Positions 54,452 to 63,514 of a stretch of DNA of 64,000 bases are shown piece by piece (the first letter of the stretch is position 1; every line of letters starts with the position of its first letter). The position numbers and the translations under genes were made by a program. Under the pieces are notes generated by a model. It was not told where the DNA came from, made no database searches, and worked only from the letters and a program-made list of their open reading frames with translations. This stretch comes from Halomonas sp. S3-1-1 (GTDB taxonomy: Bacteria; Pseudomonadota; Gammaproteobacteria; Pseudomonadales; Halomonadaceae). The DNA lies in NCBI RefSeq assembly GCF_023757625.1, contig NZ_JALGBZ010000009.1:25902-89901 (forward strand), read 5' to 3'.

Positions 54452-56104
54452 TCAGAGCCCGCTTCGGATACGCTTTTTATCCAGTTTGCCGACGCTGGTC
54501 TTGGGAATCTCGTCGACGATGCGAATGTCCTTCGGCACGCCCCAGCGGTTGAGCTTGCCCTGCTCGACGAAACGCTCCATGAAGGAAATCAGCGCTTCAA
54601 ACGAAGGTGGTTCGTTCAGGTTTTGTGGGACCACCCAGGCCACCGGCCGCTCGCCCCACTTCTCGTCGGCAACACCGACCACCGCTACTTCGGCGACCTC
54701 CGGGTGCTGACTCAAAAGGCTTTCGAGCTCGAGCGACGAAAGCCACTCGCCGCCGGTCTTGATCACGTCCTTGATGCGGTCGCTGATGGTCAAAAACCCC
54801 GCCTCGTCGATCGAGCCCACGTCGCCGGTGTAAAGCCAGCCGTCGCACCAGAGCTCTTCGCTGCGCGCCTCCTCCTTGAAGTAGGCCTGGGTGAGCCAGG
54901 GCGCGCGAACGCGTACCTCGCCAACGCTTTGGCCGTCCCGAGGCTGTACTTGGCCGCTGGGGTCGACCACGTCGATATCGACCAGCGGCGTGGGCAGACC
55001 GGCCTTGCAGCGCCAGCCAAGCTGACTGTCGAACGGTGCCTCTTCGACGTGGCGCGGCAAAATGTCGACGGTCAACAGCGGGCAGGTCTCGGACATGCCG
55101 TAGGCACTTCGGGTGTCGATGCCCAGCGCCCAGGCACGCTTGGCCAGGCTTTCGGTCAGGGCACTGCCACCTATCAGCACTCTCCAGCCGGTCAGATCCA
55201 CCCGCTTAGAGGCGACCGCTTCAGTGGTGAGCACCATGTTGAGCAGTGTCGGCACGCAGTGGGAGAAGTCGACCTTTTCCTCGACCAGCAGCTTGACCAG
55301 CATCTCGGCGTCGTAACGGCCGGGATATACCTGGGTGGCACCCAAAAGCGTGGCCGTATAGGGCACGCCCCAGGCGTGAACGTGAAACATCGGCGTGATC
55401 GGCATGTACACCTTGTCGCGGCTCAAAAGCTCTACGCCGGCGGCCTGAAAAAGGCTCGCCTCATTGAGCGTGTGCAGCACGAGCTGACGATGAGTGAAGA
55501 ACACCCCTTTCGGGTTGCCGGTCGTACCGGTCGTATAGAAAAGCGTGGCCACCGCATTTTCATCGAAGGTGGGAAAGTCGTATTGATCTAGCTGCTCGCC
55601 GAGCAGCGCCTCGTACTCGCCAACGACGTTGAGTGGCGTATTTACCGCTTGCGGCGTCTCCTGGCAGAGCACGTAGCCGCGTACCCGGTCGAGTTTTGGC
55701 GCCAGTGGTTCGAGCAGCGGCAAAAAGTCCTCGTGGGTCAGCACGAAAACGTCCTCGGCGTGCTCCATGGTGTAGAGAATCTGCTCCGGCGCCAGGCGCA
55801 CGTTCACGGTATGCAGCACCGCGCCGATCATGGGAATGGCGAAAAAGCACTCCAGATAGCGGTGGCTGTCCCAATCGAGCACCGCTACCACGTCGCCGGC
55901 CTCGACGCCTTGGGCGGTCAGCATCTGCGCGAGCTGATGCACGCGCTCCTCGAAGCGGCGATAGTCGTGGCGGCAGTGATCGCGGTAGACGATCGGGTTG
56001 TCGCCGGCAACGCGGACCCCGGCGGTAAGAAGGTCACGAATCAACAGCGGCGGATTCGTCGCCGAGGCGGTGGCGGGCAGAATTTTGGGAGTGACGCTGG
56101 GCAT
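54452..56104 (-). CDS. Medium/long-chain fatty acid-CoA ligase (AMP-binding)
   Basis: A 550-residue acyl-CoA synthetase that activates fatty acids for oxidation. AMP-binding core: LFYTTGTTGNPKGVFFTHRQ, SAYGMSETCPLLT, and LYTGDVGSIDEAGFLTISDR; the catalytic Lys lies in KTSVGKLDKKRIRSGL at the end. It resembles AlkK-type medium-chain ligases more than FadD (inference). ATG at 56104; a TTG at 56152 is in frame. A PsrA-like operator lies 27 bases upstream, matching one before fadB. Confidence 0.92.
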   Translation of the reverse strand: MPSVTPKILPATASATNPPLLIRDLLTAGVRVAGDNPIVYRDHCRHDYRRFEERVHQLAQMLTAQGVEAGDVVAVLDWDSHRYLECFFAIPMIGAVLHTVNVRLAPEQILYTMEHAEDVFVLTHEDFLPLLEPLAPKLDRVRGYVLCQETPQAVNTPLNVVGEYEALLGEQLDQYDFPTFDENAVATLFYTTGTTGNPKGVFFTHRQLVLHTLNEASLFQAAGVELLSRDKVYMPITPMFHVHAWGVPYTATLLGATQVYPGRYDAEMLVKLLVEEKVDFSHCVPTLLNMVLTTEAVASKRVDLTGWRVLIGGSALTESLAKRAWALGIDTRSAYGMSETCPLLTVDILPRHVEEAPFDSQLGWRCKAGLPTPLVDIDVVDPSGQVQPRDGQSVGEVRVRAPWLTQAYFKEEARSEELWCDGWLYTGDVGSIDEAGFLTISDRIKDVIKTGGEWLSSLELESLLSQHPEVAEVAVVGVADEKWGERPVAWVVPQNLNEPPSFEALISFMERFVEQGKLNRWGVPKDIRIVDEIPKTSVGKLDKKRIRSGL

Positions 56105-56130
56105 GGGCGGCTCGCTTTTTATTGGCGTGT

Positions 56131-56145
56131 TAAACGGCTGTTTGA
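56131..56145. promoter_or_regulatory. PsrA-like operator upstream of the acyl-CoA ligase
   Basis: TAAAC-GGCT-GTTTGA: AAAC and GTTT form the inverted pair of the PsrA consensus with a four-base spacer. The flank GTTTGATC-CTC matches the fadB site. It ends 27 bases before the ATG (minus strand). Confidence 0.55.
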
Positions 56146-56285
56146 TCCTCAATAGTGTTCACTGCCCATTTATCTGGTGCAATCGGTTCATCCTGCTGCT
56201 TTGGTATTAGCCGGGCGTCCCCCTCACCCGTTACAATGACGCGATTCGATTCCGCCGATAAGGCGCCCACCTGCAGGAGCCGGGT

Positions 56286-57146
56286 TTGACCACAACCGAC
56301 ACGTCATCCTTTTTACCCGAGGCGCTGTGTTTTCGCCCGCGCGAGGCGCTGGTGGATATCGGTGCCAACCTGACCCACGAAAGCTTCGAGCGCGATCTGA
56401 ACGCGGTGATTGAGCGCGCCCAGGCAGCCAACGTGACGACGATGATCGTGACCGGCACCGATCTCCCCCACGCCGAGCAGGCCGTGGCAATGGCCGAGCG
56501 TTTCCCCGGCCTTTACGCCACCGCCGGCGTCCACCCCCACGACGCCAGCCACTGGAGTGACGCGCTCGCCCGCCAAATGGCAGCGCTGCATAAAGAGCCT
56601 GCGGTTGTGGCGGTCGGCGAGTGTGGTCTCGACTTCAATCGAAACTTCTCCACCCCGGCGGAGCAGGAGAAAGCGTTCGAGGCGCAGCTAGGGCTTGCCG
56701 CCGACAGCGGCTTGCCGCTGTTTCTTCACGAACGCGACGCCGGTGCGCGCATGCGCGATATTCTCAAGGCCTGGCGTGACGATATTTCCAAAGCGGTGAT
56801 CCACTGCTTCACCGGCGAGGCGCAGACGCTCTACGGCTATCTGGATCTCGATTTGCATATTGGCCTGACCGGCTGGATCTGCGACGAACGCCGCGGCCAT
56901 CACCTGCGCCCGCTTTGTAAGGACATTCCGCTCAACCGGCTGATGCTCGAAACCGACTGCCCTTATCTGCTGCCGCGCAATTTGCCGGCCAAGCTCAAGG
57001 GCCGCCGCCACGAGCCCGCATTGCTGCCCTGGATCAGCCGGGAGATCGCCCACTGGGCCGGCGTAGAGGAAGAGACGTTGATCCATGAAACCACCCGCAC
57101 CGCCCGGCGCTTTTTCAATCTCGATAGTGCCTTGAAGGAGAGTTAA
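56286..57146 (+). CDS. tatD: TatD family metal-dependent hydrolase
   Basis: A 286-residue TIM-barrel DNase (3'-5' exonuclease in E. coli). Metal and catalytic residues appear in VDIGANLTHESF, GVHPHDASHW, GECGLDFNRNFSTPAEQE and LETDCPYLLPRNL. One metal-site His differs: FLHERDAG where E. coli TatD has HCRDAH. The start is TTG 56286, with AGGAG six bases upstream and no in-frame ATG before the conserved region; the first 20 residues are extra. The next gene starts within 2 bases. Confidence 0.92.
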   Translation: MTTTDTSSFLPEALCFRPREALVDIGANLTHESFERDLNAVIERAQAANVTTMIVTGTDLPHAEQAVAMAERFPGLYATAGVHPHDASHWSDALARQMAALHKEPAVVAVGECGLDFNRNFSTPAEQEKAFEAQLGLAADSGLPLFLHERDAGARMRDILKAWRDDISKAVIHCFTGEAQTLYGYLDLDLHIGLTGWICDERRGHHLRPLCKDIPLNRLMLETDCPYLLPRNLPAKLKGRRHEPALLPWISREIAHWAGVEEETLIHETTRTARRFFNLDSALKES

Positions 57147-57147
57147 C

Positions 57148-57630
57148 GTGGCCGACATTCCCGGATTTATCGCCATCGAAACCGGCGAGGAAGATGGCCT
57201 ACCGCTGGCAGTCGCTTGGTCGCTGCCGGATGGGCGCATCAAACAGACACTGATTCAGCCCGACGACAGCTGGATCGATGAGGATACCAACGTCTCTGGC
57301 GCTTACAGCATCGAAGAGCTCGAAAGTTTGGGCGTAAGCCCGCTGGACGTGATTCGCGAGCTCGAAACCGACCACTTCTCCGCCACGCTCTATACCAGCG
57401 ATAACGGCGAGGACGAAGCGGCACTGGCTCGCCTGTTCGATACCTATGGGCTGGACCCTTTCATCGAGCTTGCCCCCGCCCACGTGCTTTACGATCGGCT
57501 ATCGAGCGGCGAGTGGCACCGTCTGCGCGGCGACACCTTCAGCGACCGAGGCCTCGAGCCCATGCGCGCCGAGCACGAAGTCGAGGTGATGCTCGCCCTG
57601 CACCAGCGCTTGAGCGAGCGCGACGACTAG
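57148..57630 (+). CDS. Probable degenerate 3'-5' exonuclease-like (RNase H fold) protein
   Basis: A 160-residue protein not assigned to a named family. Its outline resembles DEDD exonuclease domains: FIAIETGEEDGLPLAVAWSL (where D-x-E would stand, only the Glu is kept), QPDDSWIDEDTNVSGAYSIEELESLGVSPLDV, LYTSDNGEDEAALARLFDTYGLD, and APAHVLYDRL. It may be inactive or diverged. GTG 57148 follows AAGGAG inside the tatD 3' end, so it is coupled to tatD. It abuts the convergent epmC with no gap. Confidence 0.75.
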   Translation: MADIPGFIAIETGEEDGLPLAVAWSLPDGRIKQTLIQPDDSWIDEDTNVSGAYSIEELESLGVSPLDVIRELETDHFSATLYTSDNGEDEAALARLFDTYGLDPFIELAPAHVLYDRLSSGEWHRLRGDTFSDRGLEPMRAEHEVEVMLALHQRLSERDD

Positions 57631-58218
57631 TCAGCTGCTTGGGCACCCGAGCGCCTCGGTGCCGAGCGCCTCAATGCCGGCATTAATGGCTTGCTCGAGC
57701 GTATCCCCCTGCTGATAAAAGCATGATAGCGCCCGGCGAAACGCCCGGGCGCGAAGCGGCAGCCCTTCGCGCTCGAAACGCGCGGCACGCTCGAGCACGT
57801 TCGCCTCAAAAGCGGCACGGTCGACCTCGACCGCCCCGCCCAGGTTGTCGACGCTAACGTTGAAGGCGCGCCCGCAGGCCTGGGTGAAGAGATATTCCAG
57901 CGCCTGAGGGGCAATTTCGGCGCGCTCGAAGGCCGCTTGCTCGTCGGCGTCGCGCCCATCCGGCAAATACCAGTAGCCGTAATCCTCCTGTTCGCGACGT
58001 TTGGCGCCGGCGATGCACCAGTGGCTGATTTCATGCAGGGCACTGGCGAAGAAGCCACGCGCAAAAATGACCTGGTGATACGGCGTCTCACTCGTTGCCG
58101 GCAGGTAAAGCGGCTCGTCGCCGCCCTTGATCAAGCGGGTGTGGTAGGTGCCGGCGAATATGCCATCAAACAGCGCGGTGATATCGGCCAGCGTCCAGCG
58201 CTCGAGGGTCTTGGTCAC
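57631..58218 (-). CDS. epmC: Elongation factor P hydroxylase EpmC
   Basis: A 195-residue iron enzyme that hydroxylates the lysylated residue of elongation factor P. The metal site is HEISHW within ASALHEISHWCIAGAKRREQEDYGYWYLPDGR, which is characteristic of EpmC (YfcM). GTG at 58218 is the likely start. EpmA and EpmB are not in the window. Its stop touches that of the convergent exonuclease-like gene. Confidence 0.94.
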   Translation of the reverse strand: MTKTLERWTLADITALFDGIFAGTYHTRLIKGGDEPLYLPATSETPYHQVIFARGFFASALHEISHWCIAGAKRREQEDYGYWYLPDGRDADEQAAFERAEIAPQALEYLFTQACGRAFNVSVDNLGGAVEVDRAAFEANVLERAARFEREGLPLRARAFRRALSCFYQQGDTLEQAINAGIEALGTEALGCPSS

Positions 58219-58354
58219 TATCGCATCACTTCAAAAAAGGGTGGAAAACAAGGGGGGGAAACGCGGCCGCCGAGCCCCGTTTACAGGCATCAGGCGGCGA
58301 AATTTGCTACGCTTGCGCCCTTTCATCGACTCCCTCACGTGGAGGAGCCTTATC

Positions 58355-59776
58355 GTGGGCGCCGCCGTTCATCGTATCAAATCACTCTACTGGCCCGAAA
58401 CTCGCCTGTTGGTCGCGCTGGCCCTGCCCATCGTGGGTGCCCAGCTCGCCCAGGCCGCCATCGGCGTGGTCGATACCATGATGACCGGCCGCTTTGGCGC
58501 CACCTCGCTTGCTGCCGTCTCGGTGGGCTCGAGCCTCTGGACGCCGTTGATGCTGTTCATGACCGGCACGCTCATGGGCGTAACGCCGATCGTTGCGCAC
58601 CTGCTGGGCGGCCAGCGCACCGAGGACATTCCCAGAGCGGTTCACCAGGCGCTTTGGGTCGCGCTGGTGCTTGGCATCGTGGCCGCCTTTTTACTGCATA
58701 CCGCGACGCTTCCCGTGTTCGAGCGCATGGACGTTCCCGAAGCCGTGGCGCGCGAGGCGAGCGCGTATCTGGGCGCGGTCGCGTTCGGCATGCCGGGCAT
58801 CGCGCTTTTCCAGGCGCTGCGCGCGTTTTCCGATGGTATGAACCATACGCGCCCGGCGCTCTGGATCAGCCTGATCGGGCTGTTGATCAACGTGCCGAGC
58901 AATTACGTGCTGATCTACGGCGGCGACGGCCTGACCGATCTTTTCGGCGCCTGGCTACCCGCCCCGCTTGTTACGCTGCCCGCGCTTGGGGCGCTGGGCT
59001 GTGGGATCGCCACCGCCCTTTCCATGTGGTCGATGGCGCTGGCCATGGCCTTCTACACGGCGCGAAGCCGTAGCCGTAACTATCAGGGCATTTCGCTTTG
59101 GCAGCGCTTATATCGCCCGTACTGGGCCGGCATTCGCGAGCTGATCGTCGTCGGTATGCCGATCGGCGTGGCGATCTTCGTTGAGGTGACGCTGTTCACG
59201 CTGATTGCGCTGTTCATTGCAAGCTTGGGCGAAGTCACCGTGGGCGCCCACCAAATCGCGCTAAGCTATACATCGCTTTTATTCATGCTGCCGCTGTCGC
59301 TGAGCATGGCGCTGACGGTGCGAGTGGGCAATACGCTCGGCCAGGCCCGCCCGGCGCACGCAAGGCACGTCGCCTGGAACGGCATCGCGCTGAGCGTTCT
59401 TGTCGCCGCGGTCAACAGCGCGTTTTTATGGCTGAGCGCGAAGCCGGTCATCGCGCTCTATACCGCCAACCCGGAGATTCAGGCGCTGACGCTTTCAATC
59501 ATCTCGCTGGCGGTGGTTTTCCAGCTCTCCGATTCGCTACAGGTGAACCTGGCCGGCGCGCTCAGAGGCTACAAGGACACCCGGATCGTCATGGTGATCA
59601 CCGTACTCTCCTACTGGATCGTCGGCCTGGGCGGCGGCTACTGGTTAGGCAATCGAGGGCTCGGCGGCCTCACCGGGCCGCTCGGCGTTCACGGCTACTG
59701 GATCGGCCTGATCGCCGGGCTAAGCACCGCGGCACTGCTGCTTGTGTGGCGCCTGAAACGGATCAGCCTGAGGTAA
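58355..59776 (+). CDS. MATE family efflux pump (NorM type)
   Basis: A 473-residue inner-membrane antiporter with twelve membrane segments that expels cationic drugs in exchange for sodium or protons. MATE hallmarks: LALPIVGAQLAQAAIGVVDTMMTGR at the start, ALRAFSDGMNHTRPALWISL, and the second repeat VVGMPIGVAIFVEVTLFTLIALFI. The start is GTG 58355, seven bases after GGAGGAG; the long in-frame upstream stretch overlaps the epmC promoter region and is rejected. A DUF3080 lipoprotein gene follows 4 bases later. Confidence 0.93.
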   Translation: MGAAVHRIKSLYWPETRLLVALALPIVGAQLAQAAIGVVDTMMTGRFGATSLAAVSVGSSLWTPLMLFMTGTLMGVTPIVAHLLGGQRTEDIPRAVHQALWVALVLGIVAAFLLHTATLPVFERMDVPEAVAREASAYLGAVAFGMPGIALFQALRAFSDGMNHTRPALWISLIGLLINVPSNYVLIYGGDGLTDLFGAWLPAPLVTLPALGALGCGIATALSMWSMALAMAFYTARSRSRNYQGISLWQRLYRPYWAGIRELIVVGMPIGVAIFVEVTLFTLIALFIASLGEVTVGAHQIALSYTSLLFMLPLSLSMALTVRVGNTLGQARPAHARHVAWNGIALSVLVAAVNSAFLWLSAKPVIALYTANPEIQALTLSIISLAVVFQLSDSLQVNLAGALRGYKDTRIVMVITVLSYWIVGLGGGYWLGNRGLGGLTGPLGVHGYWIGLIAGLSTAALLLVWRLKRISLR

Positions 59777-59780
59777 GCGC

Positions 59781-60809
59781 ATGAAACGCCCTCTTTCGAT
59801 GATAGCCACACTGGTTTCAGCGCTGCTGCTGAGCGCCTGCGGTAATGGCGAGGATCCGGCCTGGCAGGCGTATCACCGGACGCTGGAAGATGCGCTTAAC
59901 GCCGCGCCGATCGCGCGCGAGGCGCCCTCCAACATCGGCGCTTTTCCCGCCCGCCGCGAGCGGCTGCTCGACGTGCCGGAAATCCGCGAAAGCATGCTCA
60001 ACGTCTACGCGCTTCGCGAGTGCGACATTACCTCGCTAGTCGCGGCGCGCAACAACCAGCTTGGGCGCGTCGCCCCTCCCAGCCAACACTGGCTTTACGA
60101 GCGCGAGCTGTGGCAACGTCTTGAGCGCTGCTCTCAAAGTGATATCGCTGAAGGGCTGGGTGAAAACGACCGAGCGCGGCTTTTGAACCTGACCGAACTC
60201 AAGACCGAGCAGCTGCCCGCCGTGGGCTTTAATGCGCTGTTCGACTCCGAGGAGTGGGAAAAGAACTTCTCCCGCGCGAGCCAGCCGCTGGAGTTGACGG
60301 CGCTGCCAGACATGGCCCGCGAGCTCGACGCGCTTGGCTATCTCAAGACGATGGTCCTCAACACCTACAGCCTCGAGTGGCAGGCGGACTCCGCCACTCT
60401 CGAGCAGCACCTGAAAGCCCTTCAGGCGCGCCCGCTGACGGCCGAAGTGCTGCGCACGCTGTTGCTGGCGGCCAAGCGTTTGGAGGAGGCCAACCGGCTG
60501 CTCGCGACCCATCTGCCCACGAACAATCTACCCACAACCAATCTGCCCGCCGCTCATTGCCTCCCGCCCTGGCAAAACGACGGGCTGGCAAACATGGCAC
60601 TTGCTGCCCGGCGCTGGCTTGGCGCAGTCAACGCCTTGATCGATGCTCATGAGGTGGAGGCCCCCAAGGCGGTGGTCGACTATCAGCGCCGGTGGCTCTC
60701 CCTGGAGATCGCCGGCGCCCCCTGGCCACGCTTTGAAACCGCGCTAATGGAGCACCTTGCGCTTCGCACTGCGTACCCGGTCTGTGCGCTGGATCAGGGC
60801 GTTGATTAA
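59781..60809 (+). CDS. DUF3080 family lipoprotein
   Basis: A 342-residue exported lipoprotein (signal then LLSAC, Cys at residue 20) of the DUF3080 family. Typical parts are PPSQHWLYERELWQRLERC and NLTELKTEQLPAVGFNALFDSEEWEKNFS. Function unknown. A short Asn/Thr/Pro repeat (LPTNNLPTTNLPAAH, about residue 245) looks like a recent small expansion. It follows the MATE gene by 4 bases, so the two are cotranscribed. Confidence 0.87.
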   Translation: MKRPLSMIATLVSALLLSACGNGEDPAWQAYHRTLEDALNAAPIAREAPSNIGAFPARRERLLDVPEIRESMLNVYALRECDITSLVAARNNQLGRVAPPSQHWLYERELWQRLERCSQSDIAEGLGENDRARLLNLTELKTEQLPAVGFNALFDSEEWEKNFSRASQPLELTALPDMARELDALGYLKTMVLNTYSLEWQADSATLEQHLKALQARPLTAEVLRTLLLAAKRLEEANRLLATHLPTNNLPTTNLPAAHCLPPWQNDGLANMALAARRWLGAVNALIDAHEVEAPKAVVDYQRRWLSLEIAGAPWPRFETALMEHLALRTAYPVCALDQGVD

Positions 60810-60922
60810 AAATTAAGTAGGTTCTCTTAACCTGGCGCCCAACCTGTGCTATTGGTTGAAATACGCGGTAGGCAGTTTCGCGCCTATCAACGTCGTGACC
60901 ACGCAGCACCAGGAGGGACACT

Positions 60923-61621
60923 ATGGGTCGAACCCATTCACCCCACTCTGCCCAGGTCATCGACCTGGAAACCGCGCGCCAACGTCAGCAGGCGCGAAAG
61001 TGCGTGATTCGTCTAGCTCCCGAGCTCGACGGACTCGAGATGGTTTACCAGCTCGCTGCGAGTCCCGACACCTATTACGGCCTGCCGATACTGGCGTGGG
61101 GCTTGCGCGACGACGGCAACGTCGTGGGTCTGGTGCCCTGGATGAACGGGCTGTGCGCCTGCAACGAGCTCGACAGTCAGGAAAACGGCCATTTCGTTGG
61201 CTATCGGGACCCGGAAACCGAAGAAATTTTCGAGCTACCGCCGGAGCATAAGCACGCCGAACTCGTTGCGGCAGCCGACTACTTCGAGTATGAATTCTCG
61301 AAGGATGTGGCGCTGATTCAGCAAATCCCCGATACCCTTGGCACCCATGCGCTGTGCATGAACCAGGAAGATGCGCCCTGGCACATGAAGCCGGTGTTCG
61401 GCTGGCGTCTTTATAGCAATGGGACGGTCGAGGCGCTGCTCGCCGACGAAGAGAAAGCGCAGATGTCGCCGATCATCCTGGGTGATGCGTGCTTATTCGA
61501 CGCCCATACACGCTATCAGACCATTTACTTCTTCCAGCGCCACATCGCCAATCGTATTCTCGAAGAGGATCCGGCCACACTGGAAGCGCTGGCGATGATG
61601 GTCGTGCCCGACGACGAGTAA
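60923..61621 (+). CDS. Conserved protein of unknown function (232 residues)
   Basis: A soluble, acidic 232-residue protein. No domain recognised. It has a possible beta-rich core with YYGLPILAWGLRDDGNVVGLVPWMNGLCACNEL and a later repeat-like KPVFGWRLYSNGTVEALLADEEK; the pairing of ILAWGLRDDGNVVGLV with VFGWRLYSNGTVEALL suggests two related halves. ATG at 60923 follows AGGAGG. Confidence 0.78.
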   Translation: MGRTHSPHSAQVIDLETARQRQQARKCVIRLAPELDGLEMVYQLAASPDTYYGLPILAWGLRDDGNVVGLVPWMNGLCACNELDSQENGHFVGYRDPETEEIFELPPEHKHAELVAAADYFEYEFSKDVALIQQIPDTLGTHALCMNQEDAPWHMKPVFGWRLYSNGTVEALLADEEKAQMSPIILGDACLFDAHTRYQTIYFFQRHIANRILEEDPATLEALAMMVVPDDE

Positions 61622-61642
61622 TGTCAGGCGCCGCTCGATGGA

Positions 61643-61885
61643 TTACGCCAGGCGAATGAAGTAGCGGTATTCGCCTTCGTTTTCACGCTGGGTCATCAGT
61701 TCGTGGCCCAGAAACTGACAGAACTTCGGCACATCGCGCGTGGTGGCCGGGTCGGTTGCTACGACTTCAAGTACCTGCCCGGCACTCATGTCACGAACCT
61801 TGTTATGCATAAGCATAATGGGCTCGGGGCAGTAAAGCCCGGTAGTATCCAGAGTAGCGTCACTGGCGGGCGTCGTATCAGTCAT
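61643..61885 (-). CDS. tusA: Sulfur carrier protein TusA
   Basis: An 80-residue persulfide carrier that passes sulfur for tRNA thiolation and other pathways. The motif LDTTGLYCPEPIMLMHNKVRDM with the active Cys (residue 19) and the C-terminal DVPKFCQFLGHEL are diagnostic. ATG at 61885. It diverges from the ABM gene with only 26 bases between the starts. Confidence 0.95.
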   Translation of the reverse strand: MTDTTPASDATLDTTGLYCPEPIMLMHNKVRDMSAGQVLEVVATDPATTRDVPKFCQFLGHELMTQRENEGEYRYFIRLA

Positions 61886-61911
61886 CTCGGGCCTCGGTAA
61901 GGAAGTGGCAT

Positions 61912-62199
61912 ATGGTTAAAGTTATCATCGAACGGCGCATCATGCCCGGCCTTGAGCAGGAGTACGAACAGGCGGCTCGCGAGGCGATGCGTGTCTCACT
62001 CGGCGTAAGCGGCTTCGTTAGCGGTGAAACGCTGGTCAAGATCGGCCAGCCGGATCGTCGCCTCATGATCACCAAGTGGCGCGACCTGCGCGCCTGGAAA
62101 GAGTGGCACCAAAGCGAGGCGAGAGCCAGAGCGATGGAGCAAATTTTGCCGCTTCTCACCGAAGACGAAACCGTACAGGTATTCGAAGCCGCCCTCTGA
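61912..62199 (+). CDS. Antibiotic biosynthesis monooxygenase (ABM) domain protein
   Basis: A 95-residue ferredoxin-like-fold protein of the ABM superfamily: VKVIIERRIMPGLEQEYEQAAREAM, then SGFVSGETLVKI and MITKWRDLRAWKEWHQSEARA. Such stand-alone domains act in heme, quinone or signalling roles; none can be picked here. ATG at 61912 has GGAAGTGG before it. Confidence 0.87.
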   Translation: MVKVIIERRIMPGLEQEYEQAAREAMRVSLGVSGFVSGETLVKIGQPDRRLMITKWRDLRAWKEWHQSEARARAMEQILPLLTEDETVQVFEAAL

Positions 62200-62230
62200 T
62201 AATTGACGTCCCGCTCGCTGAGTCGCAGGT

Positions 62231-63298
62231 TTAGTTAGTCAAACGTACGTGAACCGTCACCTCTTCACGATCGTGATACAGGTGGCGACAGCGAATCTCG
62301 GCACCGACTCCTGCCTCTTTCAGTGACTCCTCCAGGGTGGCCAAACAGCGCGTCACTTCGTCCCAACGTTTTTTCATCGGCAGTTTCAAATTAAAGATCG
62401 CCTCGCGGCACCATTGGCGCGTCAGCCAGCGCTCCACCATGGTCAGTACGCGAACGGGCTTATCAACGATGTCGCACACCAGCCAGTCCAGCCGCTGGTC
62501 CGGCGCCCAAACGAAGCCGTCCTCTTTCAAATGATCGACCTGGCCGGTTTTCATTAGCGCCTTGTCCATCGGGCCATTATCGATCGCGTAGACGTACATG
62601 CCGCGTTGAACGAGCTGCCAGGTCCAGCCGCCAGGGGCAGCGCCCAGATCTGCCGCCTGCATGTGTTCGGCAAGCCGGGTGTTCCACTCCTCGCGAGGGA
62701 CGAACTCATGCCACGCCTCTTCGAGCTTGAGCGTCGAGCGGCTGGGCGCGCGCGAGGGAAAGCGTAGCCGGCGAATGCCATTTTTGAGCTCGCTGCGATT
62801 GCTGGGAAAGCTGATGGCAAGCTGGACCCGGTCGCCGCCGGTCCAGAAAACGTGCAGCCGCCGACCGCCGGCCTTACGCCTAAGCGCGCCGCGCTTGGTC
62901 AATAAACTCTCCAGCGGCTTGGTCAACGCCTTGATCAGCCCCGCCAGCGCCTTGCCATCGTTGGTATCCGGCGTTTCGTGCCAGATCTCCTCGAAGCTCC
63001 AGCGGCTTGATTTGATCTGCTCGAGAATCGGCGTGAGCCGGTCCTCCTTCGAAAGCGAAAGCGCAGCCAGCGCGGCCAGACTCTGACGCGCAAAGATGAG
63101 TTTGTCGAATCGCGCGTCGCGATGCAGCGCGTTGATCGGCTCGTCGTCGGTTCGCGTTAGGCTCACCCAACCCTCACCCAGCGCGGGAACGCAGGGTACG
63201 CAAGCCAACGCGGCGTGGTGCTGCATCTCCGCCAACGCATCGGGTTCGAAGCCCGGGCGACAGTACACAAGCCAGGTTGCGGGCGCTATTTCACTCAC
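62231..63298 (-). CDS. rlmM: 23S rRNA (cytidine-2498) 2'-O-methyltransferase RlmM
   Basis: A 355-residue SAM-dependent methyltransferase with an N-terminal THUMP-like region and a C-terminal Rossmann domain. The SAM loop AADLGAAPGGWTWQLVQRGMYVYAIDNGPMD and the KDKE-type catalytic residues (Lys in HLKEDGFVW-type context, LVCDIVDKPVRV, IFNLKLPMKKRW) are clear. A GTG at 63298 has GGAG six bases before it and is preferred to the GTG at 63310. Confidence 0.94.
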   Translation of the reverse strand: MSEIAPATWLVYCRPGFEPDALAEMQHHAALACVPCVPALGEGWVSLTRTDDEPINALHRDARFDKLIFARQSLAALAALSLSKEDRLTPILEQIKSSRWSFEEIWHETPDTNDGKALAGLIKALTKPLESLLTKRGALRRKAGGRRLHVFWTGGDRVQLAISFPSNRSELKNGIRRLRFPSRAPSRSTLKLEEAWHEFVPREEWNTRLAEHMQAADLGAAPGGWTWQLVQRGMYVYAIDNGPMDKALMKTGQVDHLKEDGFVWAPDQRLDWLVCDIVDKPVRVLTMVERWLTRQWCREAIFNLKLPMKKRWDEVTRCLATLEESLKEAGVGAEIRCRHLYHDREEVTVHVRLTN

Positions 63299-63472
63299 GG
63301 TTGACTCCACTTTGTGCCGATCGTATTGAATTCGAGGCGCATCATACCATCGCAGGTCACGTTATCGGGCTCGCGAGCGGCTTATTTACCAGAAGTCCCC
63401 GCCGACATCATTTGCCACGGCGCGCTTTCGATAGTTCCGGTAATAGCCCCGGCAATAGTCCCGATACAAGAA

Positions 63473-63492
63473 AGCCGCCCCTAGGGGCGGCT
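63473..63492 (-). terminator. Hairpin terminator downstream of the small lipoprotein gene
   Basis: AGCCGCCCC and GGGGCGGCT form a 9-bp stem around TA. The T-run on the minus strand is short (TTTCTT), so the call is moderate. Confidence 0.65.
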
Positions 63493-63514
63493 CTCTTTTA
63501 GCGGACGACGAGTA

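Noticed and set aside
63277..63501. Small plus-strand gene downstream of rlmM start
   Set aside because: No ribosome-binding site; overlaps the rlmM 5' end and a terminator.
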